In this document: in pieces, positions 7,667-13,783 of the stretch
Numbering within the stretch: the first letter of the stretch is position 1
Layout: every line of letters begins with the position of its first letter
Assembly (NCBI GenBank): GCA_044233745.1
Contig: JBIIJN010000048.1
Location: forward strand, 1 to 20,406
DNA: 20,406 bases
Direction of reading: 5' to 3'
From: UBA6165 sp044233745
GTDB taxonomy: Bacteria > Bacteroidota > Bacteroidia > Flavobacteriales_D > Crocinitomicaceae
Translations under genes and position numbers: made by a program
The notes under the pieces: generated by a model
Told to the model about the DNA's origin: nothing
Seen by the model: the letters and a program-made list of their open reading frames with translations, nothing else
Database searches by the model: none

Positions 7667-7697
7667 CAAAAGTAGTATATTTTCGCTTATAAGCAAA
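7667..7697 (-). promoter_or_regulatory. Consensus promoter of rplU-rpmA
   Basis: The minus strand reads TTTG (7694-7697), exactly 19 bases, then TACTTTTG (7667-7674). Both boxes and the spacing match the Bacteroidota consensus TTTG-N19-TAnnTTTG. The -7 box ends 25 bases before the rplU ATG. Confidence 0.85.
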
Positions 7698-8029
7698 TAC
7701 TATTCTTTTTTTTTCCAAATAATCAACATGCTTGTGCTCTGGTTGATGACCATTGACAGGAAAAATTACTTGTTCGTTCAGCGAAGAGACAAAACTGTAA
7801 GAATCATAGTTCATCGATAAATGGGTCAGGGAATACAGTTCAATCAATGAAAGTTACATTTAACTCCTTTTAAGAAAAATGATTGAAATGCCGTTGTAAC
7901 TTTGTTCTCAGAAATCGGTTATAAAACTGCAAGCACTTATAACTGGTTCAAGTGTTTTTTCATAATTTTTGGTTTTAGGTTTAGGTTGGGAAAAGGATGT
8001 GACAAACTCGCATCCTTTTTCTTTTGCAC
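7698..8029. other. Gene-free stretch with possible plus-strand small RNA
   Basis: No convincing gene lies in these 332 bases. A 73-codon minus frame (7626-7847) runs over the rplU promoter and start and looks spurious. On the plus strand TAACTTTG at 7897-7904 fits the -7 consensus. It is followed by two mutually exclusive small hairpins, GTTATAA (7918-7924) with TTATAAC (7937-7943), or CACTT (7934-7938) with AAGTG (7950-7954) and six T. A stronger hairpin with a T-rich tail follows at 7991-8020. An RNA of roughly 50 to 115 nt is conceivable. No known RNA family is recognised. Confidence 0.3.
7991..8020. terminator. Hairpin terminator next to the glycosyltransferase 3' end
   Basis: AAAAGGATG (7991-7999) pairs with CATCCTTTT (8011-8019) around an 11-base loop. 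On the minus strand it closes the gene ending at 8030 but has only four T. On the plus strand the tail is TTTTT-C-TTTT, so it could also end a plus-strand transcript. Confidence 0.65.
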
Positions 8030-9568
8030 CTATTTTACCTGATACGCATGAATTGCATCGTTTCTGTTCACTGGATTCAACCATTGAATTAAGCGGTCTT
8101 GCCAACTCGGCTGATGAATTCCGACGGAAACCAAAGGACCTAAATACAACTCAGCTTTTTCAATCCTCTCATGCAGCTTATCATTGCCGTGAAAAAGAAT
8201 CATTCCTTTCATTTCATCAAATTTGCTTGCATAGTTCAACCAATCGCCCTCGTTTGTAACGGGATAAAACTCAAAATCCCAATTACCAATGTAATGGACA
8301 GGCATCATTGGGATAAAACCATCCACTGTGCTTTCTTGAACAGCAAAAAAATATTCAGTTTGATTGTGTAGCGAATAGCTGGCCTCAACACGTGCTTTTT
8401 TGCCGTAATAGGTGGTGATAAAAAGGAATAATATAAAATTTATAAGCCAAGAGAATTGGGTTAAACCATTTAAAAATGTTTGTCGTCTGAACCAAAACTT
8501 GCTTTTCGAGGAGAATTCCTGCCATCCCACCACGCCTAATATAAGCACCACATGCATAATAGGAAAAATGAATCGCTCTTGTACATTTACATAGGACATG
8601 TGAAAAATCAAAAAAGCCAATGCTGGAAAAAACAACCATGCCTGTTTGCGCCATTGTGTAAAAAAACCAAAAAACCAGAATCCACCAATAAAGGGAACCG
8701 TGATGAATGACAGTACCATCCAATAATTCAAACCAAAAAAACTAGAATTTCCGGCGGCATAATCAAACCTGGCTTCACTTGAATTGTAGATGAAATATTC
8801 TAACATTTCGGCAAAGGGATAGCCCCAAATAAGATAATCTAAAAGTCCTTGAAGAACACCAAATCCCAACACAAATCCCAAAATTATTCCGAGACTTAGC
8901 TTCCATCGTTTTTGAACAAGTAAAACAAGTCCCAAAACACCGAAGAAAATCAACAATTGATAGCGTATTGCAACGGCCATGGCAATACATAATCCTGCCC
9001 AGAAACCGAACCTCAAAGCCGCCTTGAACATTCCTTTGTGCACGTTGATCAGCGCCAAAATCAAGAAAGGTATACAAACGATTTCGACCAAATTGCGCAC
9101 CGACAAAAACGCCATTGCCCAACCCAAAGCCGAAACCCATGCAACCAGTCTTGCATTGAATACTGTGGTTAGTCGAGCTGCCAAATGATAAACCAAATAC
9201 ACCAGCCAAACGCCAAAAAGTGCGTGCGAAATTCGAATCACCAACATTTGTGCTTTCGGATCGTCTAAACCTAAAAAATTAAAAGTCTCGAAAAGTAAAT
9301 AATGAACGCCTGGATACACCAAACTATGTCCTTCTGGACGCACCTCATCTTTTAAACCTCTATCGACCCAATCTTGCTGGGTAGCGGGTAACCATTTGTT
9401 ATAATCGTATCCATCTGACCAAGAAGACGAGCTCTCGATTATCAGAAAATGGTCGTCGTGCATGGCATATCCTTGCGAAAAAATAGCCGCCAACAAGCGA
9501 ACCAAAAGTGCAATCGTTAAAATGACCACTACAGGTTGCTGAGCATATATGTGCTTGAGCGTCTTCAT
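8030..9568 (-). CDS. GT-C fold glycosyltransferase, GT22/Alg9-like
   Basis: A 512-residue membrane protein with about ten hydrophobic segments. It begins with one near residues 12-32, followed by a loop containing H37-D38-D39-H40-F, then a soluble loop with RPEGHSLVYPGVHYLLFE. The first acidic loop is where GT-C enzymes place their catalytic acid. The segment NVQERFIFPIMH resembles the H-K-E-x-R-F motif of the Alg9/PIG-B mannosyltransferase family (GT22). The last 140 or so residues are soluble and face the periplasm in such enzymes. It probably transfers a sugar from a lipid-phosphate donor to an envelope glycan or glycolipid; donor and acceptor are unknown. It follows the L,D-transpeptidase-like gene by 67 bases and has its own -7 element. 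Confidence 0.75.
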   Translation of the reverse strand: MKTLKHIYAQQPVVVILTIALLVRLLAAIFSQGYAMHDDHFLIIESSSSWSDGYDYNKWLPATQQDWVDRGLKDEVRPEGHSLVYPGVHYLLFETFNFLGLDDPKAQMLVIRISHALFGVWLVYLVYHLAARLTTVFNARLVAWVSALGWAMAFLSVRNLVEIVCIPFLILALINVHKGMFKAALRFGFWAGLCIAMAVAIRYQLLIFFGVLGLVLLVQKRWKLSLGIILGFVLGFGVLQGLLDYLIWGYPFAEMLEYFIYNSSEARFDYAAGNSSFFGLNYWMVLSFITVPFIGGFWFFGFFTQWRKQAWLFFPALAFLIFHMSYVNVQERFIFPIMHVVLILGVVGWQEFSSKSKFWFRRQTFLNGLTQFSWLINFILFLFITTYYGKKARVEASYSLHNQTEYFFAVQESTVDGFIPMMPVHYIGNWDFEFYPVTNEGDWLNYASKFDEMKGMILFHGNDKLHERIEKAELYLGPLVSVGIHQPSWQDRLIQWLNPVNRNDAIHAYQVK

Positions 9569-9575
9569 TTATGCG

Positions 9576-9583
9576 CAAAACTA
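9576..9583 (-). promoter_or_regulatory. Candidate -7 element for the glycosyltransferase
   Basis: The minus strand reads TAGTTTTG, an exact TAnnTTTG, seven bases before the ATG at 9568. No clear -33 box is seen. The leader would be very short. Confidence 0.45.
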
Positions 9584-9635
9584 AGGATAATAAAGCAACT
9601 AAAGACGGGGCTTGAATTAGAATAATGCATGGACA

Positions 9636-10244
9636 CTACTCCACAATCCACAACAAAACTGGCTTGTTACTTTTTTGCAGCAGGCTATCCAAATGCCACA
9701 TAAAATTGTCGGAAACTGCCGGACAACCCCAACTCAATGGTGCGTGATAAGGATACACTTCAGAATCTGAAACTGCTCCCCAAGAATGTAAAACGACCAC
9801 CCGTTCAACGGCTTTGTTGTTTGTGGATTCCAAACCATTCAGCCAATATTTCACATTGATGCCCCAGGAACTATAATCGCGTTTTCCAATTTTGTATTTG
9901 CCTTGAGAAGAACAATGGCTATCCACTTTGTTACTGAATTTCACGTTTTCTGAAGCATTCGGATTGGGTTCTAAGCCATCGCAAGTACCATGAGTTACCA
10001 ATGCTTCACGAACCACCGTACTATCCTTAAAATTATAGATTAAAAATCGATTTCTACCCGAGTGAATGGAAAAATCAACCAAAAAATAATAATCCGTGTT
10101 GAATTTTTGCGCCTGACAATAGCTCAAAGCTTCTTGATGCAACCCATCATGCTTAATAGCCAAAACGGCCGCGTCTGCTTCAGGTGAAGAGCACGATGCA
10201 AACAGCAAACCGAAAATACCGAAAAATAAAGTCATGGTTTTCAA
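9636..10244 (-). CDS. L,D-transpeptidase-like lipoprotein (YkuD_2 type)
   Basis: A 202-residue protein with a lipoprotein signal: a hydrophobic stretch ending FAS-C18, then SSPE. It should be lipid-anchored in the envelope. The rest fits the murein L,D-transpeptidase catalytic domain family often annotated as YkuD_2: DFSIHSGRNRFLIYNF, THGTC, KFSNKVDSHCSSQGKYKIG, GLESTNNKAVERVVVLHSW and SWGCPAVSD. H153 and C174 are the expected catalytic pair. Such enzymes cross-link peptidoglycan or attach proteins to it through an acyl-enzyme, though few members of this subfamily have been tested. Extra cysteines (C88, C111) may form a disulfide. It diverges from the DUF4173 gene across about 130 bases. Confidence 0.85.
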   Translation of the reverse strand: MKTMTLFFGIFGLLFASCSSPEADAAVLAIKHDGLHQEALSYCQAQKFNTDYYFLVDFSIHSGRNRFLIYNFKDSTVVREALVTHGTCDGLEPNPNASENVKFSNKVDSHCSSQGKYKIGKRDYSSWGINVKYWLNGLESTNNKAVERVVVLHSWGAVSDSEVYPYHAPLSWGCPAVSDNFMWHLDSLLQKSNKPVLLWIVE

Positions 10245-10373
10245 ATCAATAGAATAACGGATAATATTGTAAAGGTAACAGTCTAAAATATTTTGTAATA
10301 AAAAAAGTTTGTGACCAAAGATAATACTTGTAATAATTCGAAATGCGCTGCGTTTACAGAAAAACTATATGCC

Positions 10374-11891
10374 ATGATGAGCAAAAAAAAATTCTTGAGC
10401 ACGCTAATCTTTGCAGCGCTGTTTACGTTCTTGTTCTACCGACAAGGTTTGGGTATCAACCTACTAATCGCTGAATTTACCCTTATTATTTACCTTTTTG
10501 CTACACGTCAAATTGTGTTGAAAGGCTTTTTGAATATCAGTATATTTTTATTGCTCATCACAAGTTTGTTATTTACACTAATGGTCCACTCGAAATTCGT
10601 TTTTGTGATGCATTTCGTGGTTCTTTTTTCGTTTGTTGGTACCTTGATTTTTTCTCAATCGAAATCTGTGCTCACCACACTTGCCTTGGCTGTTTCTAAT
10701 GTATTCTCTGCACAATTCAATCTGGTTCAAGCTTTTGGACAAACTAAAATTAGAGGATCTAAGGTTGGACACATTCTGTGGCGTTTAAAAATATACCTGA
10801 TTCCTATTTTAATCATCTCCATATTCCTCTTGATTTACCGCAATTCTAATCCTGCATTTGATCAAATTTACGCAAAAATCAAAAAATTCATCGGACAACT
10901 CTTTGGCAATTTGGTGGAGTTTATCGAAATTCATGGGCTTATCACCTTTATTACCTGTCTCTTAATTAGTGCGTTTTTCATACTCCGCGCTGAGCAGGAG
11001 GATATCATAAATGAGGACCAAAACGCCAGCGACGAGCTCATTCGAAAACGCAAAACAAAAGTAAAAACGAACAAAAATTATTCTTTAAAAAACGAATACA
11101 AAGCAGCCGTTTTCTTATTTGTTTCACTGAATATTATATTGCTTTTCCTCAACTATTTAGATATCCAATACGTGTGGTTCGGTTTCTCTTGGGAAGATCA
11201 ATTCCTCAAAGATTTCGTGCATCAGGGCACGTATCTACTCGTTATTTCAATTGTTATAGCAGTAGGCTTAGTACTCTATTTTTTCAGAAACAACTTGATT
11301 TTTTTCAGCAAAAACAAACTTTTGAAAGTACTGAGTTATATATGGCTGGCGCAAAATGCCCTTTTGGTTTTTTCTGTAGCTCAACGCAACCACATCTATA
11401 TCAAACACTACGCTCTGGCTTATGGTAGAATCGGAGTGTATATATTCCTCATACTGGCTTTGTTTGGATTATTCACAGTTTATCTCAAAATTCAAAAAAC
11501 GAAATCCAATTTCTTTCTTTGGCGTATCAACGCGCTCTCAGCATTGTTTGTACTTACGTTCAGCGCTTTTTTCAATTGGGATGTGATTATCGCCAAATAC
11601 AATTTTAAACAAGCCAATAAATCCTTTTTACATCTTGAGTTTCTTGCAAAACTTTCTGATAAAGCCTTGCCCTTTTTGGATTATAGCATAGAAGAGCTGA
11701 CCCAAATGGAGCATGTCCAACATTCTATGTTTTCATTCAAACGACACTATAGCACACCTTACGAATTCAAAATGCACATCACCGAAAAAAAAATATCATT
11801 CATGAGGCGCTGGGAAAATCAAAGTTGGCTCTCATGGAATTATGCCGAATTTGTAGCGTATGAGGAATTGAAGAAAAAGAAAAGAAAATGA
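10374..11891 (+). CDS. DUF4153/DUF4173 multi-pass membrane protein
   Basis: The ATG at 10374 gives MMSKKKFLSTLIF and 505 residues. The frame is open back to a GTG at 10311, but that adds a polar, cysteine-containing extension before the first membrane segment, so the later start is preferred (10377 is equally possible). There are about ten hydrophobic segments and a charged cytoplasmic loop near residues 205-250. The C-terminal half carries the family pattern: FVHQGTYLLVISIVIAVG, IWLAQNALLVFSVAQRNHIY, YALAYGRIGVYIFLI, FFNWDVIIAKYNF and LSDKALPFLD. The biochemical role of this family is unknown. It is a single-gene unit followed by the large palindrome at 11960-12080. Confidence 0.85.
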   Translation: MMSKKKFLSTLIFAALFTFLFYRQGLGINLLIAEFTLIIYLFATRQIVLKGFLNISIFLLLITSLLFTLMVHSKFVFVMHFVVLFSFVGTLIFSQSKSVLTTLALAVSNVFSAQFNLVQAFGQTKIRGSKVGHILWRLKIYLIPILIISIFLLIYRNSNPAFDQIYAKIKKFIGQLFGNLVEFIEIHGLITFITCLLISAFFILRAEQEDIINEDQNASDELIRKRKTKVKTNKNYSLKNEYKAAVFLFVSLNIILLFLNYLDIQYVWFGFSWEDQFLKDFVHQGTYLLVISIVIAVGLVLYFFRNNLIFFSKNKLLKVLSYIWLAQNALLVFSVAQRNHIYIKHYALAYGRIGVYIFLILALFGLFTVYLKIQKTKSNFFLWRINALSALFVLTFSAFFNWDVIIAKYNFKQANKSFLHLEFLAKLSDKALPFLDYSIEELTQMEHVQHSMFSFKRHYSTPYEFKMHITEKKISFMRRWENQSWLSWNYAEFVAYEELKKKKRK

Positions 11892-11959
11892 CGGGTCGCT
11901 AACGTACCACTAAAACTCAAATGCCGAACCTAATTCTCAATTTACAACACTGATTTATT

Positions 11960-12080
11960 GAGATTTCTCCTCGTTTCTCTCGTCGAAATGACAGATTCGA
12001 GGGAATAATTCGTCGCGCTTTGCGCGACGATAATCCCACTAAACGACTGTCATTTCGACGAACTTGTTCGGAGAAATCTC
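11960..12080. repeat. 121-bp nested palindromic intergenic repeat
   Basis: Three nested inverted pairs share one centre. The outermost is GAGATTTCTCC (11960-11970) with GGAGAAATCTC (12070-12080). Next comes CGTCGAAATGACAG (11981-11994) with CTGTCATTTCGACG (12047-12060). At the core CGTCGCGC (12011-12018) pairs with GCGCGACG (12022-12029) around TTT, extended by GGGA/TCCC-type pairs. The outer arms resemble an interspersed palindromic repeat that I recall from many Bacteroidota genomes, with GTCATTTCGACG and GGAGAAATCTC as its core words; this is from memory and untested. It encodes nothing. Followed by TTTT, it could terminate the DUF4173 transcript. It may be a non-autonomous, MITE- or REP-like element. 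Confidence 0.85.
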
Positions 12081-12163
12081 TTTTAAAGGATCGTTTTGGT
12101 ATGTTTGCGTATAGTCAAAAATAAAGATTTAGCATTTGTTCAGAAATACAAAACCTTTACACG

Positions 12164-12193
12164 TTTATGCATGTTCTTAACTCAGTATCTTTG
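12164..12193 (+). promoter_or_regulatory. Promoter of nfu
   Basis: TATCTTTG (12186-12193) is an exact TAnnTTTG. TTTA (12164-12167) lies 18 bases upstream as a one-mismatch -33 box. The -7 box ends 16 bases before the ATG at 12210. Confidence 0.7.
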
Positions 12194-12209
12194 CAAAAAA
12201 AATGAAACG

Positions 12210-12830
12210 ATGAATCAGGTTCCCGTTACCCTATACGCTGAAATGACGCCCAACCCAAATACCATGAAGTATGTGGCGAATAAATACCTCTTACTCACTG
12301 GCGAATCTGCCGAATTTTTGTCCCAAAAGGACGCCAAAAACTACTCGCCCTTAGCCGAAGCTTTGTTCAATTTCCCTTTTGTGAAAGGCGTTTTTATGTC
12401 GGCCAATTTTGTGACAATCACCAAAGATGATAGCATTTCTTGGGATTTCATCAATATGGAATTGCGCGAATTTATTCGAGATTTTATAGCCAATGGCAAT
12501 GAAATTTTAATTCAAATGCCCGAGCGTCGAGAAAATAAAACAGACGAAGCAGCGGTTGAAGGCGCCGAGAAAAGCGGTAAAGGTAAAACATTCGCACCTA
12601 GCGAAGTAGATGATGCCATTCGCGGACTGCTTGAAGAGTATATCCGTCCGGCAGTAGAAAGTGACGGTGGCGCCATCGATTTTAAAGGTTTCGAAGAAGG
12701 AACAGTGTATGTAATTCTAAAAGGCTCATGTGCCGGTTGCCCAAGTTCTACAGCTACTTTGAAGTTTGGTATTGAAAATTTACTCAAACAACATCTGCCT
12801 GAGGTTAAAGAAGTTGTGGCTGAATCTTAA
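12210..12830 (+). CDS. Nfu-type iron-sulfur cluster carrier
   Basis: The ATG at 12210 gives MNQVPVTLYAEMTPNPNTMKY and 206 residues. An earlier in-frame ATG at 12096 would place the promoter inside the gene and is rejected. The N-terminal domain (about residues 8-95) has the TPNPNTMKYVANKYLL signature of the Nfu N-terminal family. A charged linker rich in E, K and G (about 105-135) leads to the NifU C-terminal domain with ESDGGAIDFKGF and the cluster-binding C174-A-G-C177. Such proteins accept a [4Fe-4S] cluster and hand it to client enzymes. No other iron-sulfur assembly gene is next to it here, so it is a free-standing carrier rather than part of a suf or isc operon. Confidence 0.93.
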   Translation: MNQVPVTLYAEMTPNPNTMKYVANKYLLLTGESAEFLSQKDAKNYSPLAEALFNFPFVKGVFMSANFVTITKDDSISWDFINMELREFIRDFIANGNEILIQMPERRENKTDEAAVEGAEKSGKGKTFAPSEVDDAIRGLLEEYIRPAVESDGGAIDFKGFEEGTVYVILKGSCAGCPSSTATLKFGIENLLKQHLPEVKEVVAES

Positions 12831-12919
12831 TTTTTTTCATAAACTTTTATGGAATTTTAATTTGTTCTGCATCATAGTTATAGAAAGGCGATGATTGGCA
12901 TCTCCTGAAATAAAAACTA

Positions 12920-13019
12920 TACGTATGAAATAGCCATGTGAACTAATCGCGTTAGCACCGATAAAAGCATCATGGCGTATTCCATACGACAGTTAAAAAA
13001 CAAATTATTACGTATGAAA
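12920..13019 (+). repeat. Structured leader with inverted and direct repeats before the TonB-plug gene
   Basis: CGTATGAAATAGCCATG (12922-12938) is an imperfect inverted match to the segment 12971-12988, with one mismatch and one bulge. Between them CTAA and TTAG flank TCGCG, so a long hairpin is possible. TACGTATGAAA occurs twice in the same orientation, at 12920-12930 and at 13009-13019, where the second copy holds the real start codon. The first copy reads ATG-AAA-TAG, a one-codon-plus-start dead end. A role in translation control is only a possibility. Confidence 0.55.
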
Positions 13020-13730
13020 AAATTAATCTTAGCTGTATTGGCATTCGCAAGTATCGGAATGACCTCAGCACAAAACATGAATGGTGACATCATAGGGAAA
13101 GTACTCGATTCCACCGATAATCAACCGATTATTGGAGCCCGTGTTTGGGTTGAAATAGGTGACTCAAAACTCTACTCGGTGACCAATACCGAAGGAAGGT
13201 TCAGAATTTCAGCTGTTCCTCCTGGCACTTACACCTTGTTTGTGAAAAATATGAGTGACACCATGCTCGTTCACAATCAGTACGTTAAACCTGATGGGAT
13301 TTGTAGTGTTCCTGATATTTATTTCTCAACCTATGTGATTAAAGATGAGACCATTATTCTTGGTAGACACCCACTTATAGACCAAGGAAACGAACACATG
13401 AACACACTATTACCAGAAGATATTGCATTGAGTGTCAACCGTCAAGATGTAGCCAAGATGATTGAAAATATGTCATCCGATATATCGCGCACCAACAACG
13501 GAGATTTTGTGATTCGCGGCTCTAGACCTGGCGATGTGATTTTCTTTGTAGATGGCGTAAAAACTCAGAATCTGAGCTCTGTGCCCGGAAGTTCAATTGG
13601 CGGGGTTACCGTTTATACAGGCGGCATTCCAGCAAAATATGGCGACACAACAGGTGGTGTAATTATCTTAGAAACAAAAAGTTACTTTGATTTATACCGC
13701 GAATGGAAAATTGCCATGAGCAGACAATAG
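13014..13730 (+). CDS. Carboxypeptidase-regulatory plus TonB-plug protein without a barrel
   Basis: From the ATG at 13014 the product has 238 residues: signal peptide MKKLILAVLAFASIGMTSAQ, then a CarboxypepD_reg-like domain (GDIIGKVLDSTDNQPIIGARVWVE through TEGRFRISAVPPGTYTLFVK, about residues 24-85). A TonB-dependent receptor plug-like domain follows (about 135-220: VAKMIENMSSDI, DFVIRGSRPGDVIFFVDGVK, VTVYTGGIPAKYGDTTGGVIILETK). In full receptors a beta barrel of several hundred residues follows. Here the frame ends 20 residues later and the terminator comes directly after, so this is a plug-only protein and not a frameshifted remnant within the window. An upstream in-frame ATG at 12972 would bury the signal peptide and is rejected. 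Function unknown; it would be periplasmic or outer-membrane associated. Confidence 0.85.
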   Translation: MKKLILAVLAFASIGMTSAQNMNGDIIGKVLDSTDNQPIIGARVWVEIGDSKLYSVTNTEGRFRISAVPPGTYTLFVKNMSDTMLVHNQYVKPDGICSVPDIYFSTYVIKDETIILGRHPLIDQGNEHMNTLLPEDIALSVNRQDVAKMIENMSSDISRTNNGDFVIRGSRPGDVIFFVDGVKTQNLSSVPGSSIGGVTVYTGGIPAKYGDTTGGVIILETKSYFDLYREWKIAMSRQ

Positions 13731-13753
13731 ACTTTTAAAAAACAAGAAAAATG

Positions 13754-13783
13754 AACCGTGCAGCACTACACTGCACGGTTTTT
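13754..13783. terminator. Bidirectional terminator between convergent genes
   Basis: AACCGTGCAG (13754-13763) pairs perfectly with CTGCACGGTT (13771-13780) around a 7-base loop. Five T follow on the plus strand and an A/T-rich tail on the minus strand. It separates the plug gene from the convergent gene ending at 13784. Confidence 0.88.

Larger units (their letters stand above)
11892..12209. other. Intergenic region with palindromic element and nfu promoter
   Basis: These 318 bases hold a 121-bp nested palindrome (11960-12080) and the nfu promoter (12164-12193). The first 68 bases show nothing recognisable. The in-frame extension of nfu back to 12096 has no good start and is not considered coding. 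Confidence 0.6.

Noticed and set aside
7626..7847. 73-codon minus-strand frame upstream of rplU
   Set aside because: It runs through the consensus rplU promoter and over its start codon, with no recognisable domain, so it is probably chance.
7839..7903. Interlocked inverted repeats TTCAATCA/TGATTGAA and AAAGTTAC/GTAACTTT
   Set aside because: The order of the arms allows only a pseudoknot-like arrangement. In A/T-rich sequence 8-base matches arise by chance.
10311..10373. GTG-initiated 21-codon extension of the DUF4173 gene
   Set aside because: The extension is polar and cysteine-containing and precedes a typical MSKKKF start with a membrane segment.
12096..12209. 38-codon upstream extension of nfu
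   Set aside because: It covers the TATCTTTG promoter. The family start motif begins at the ATG at 12210.
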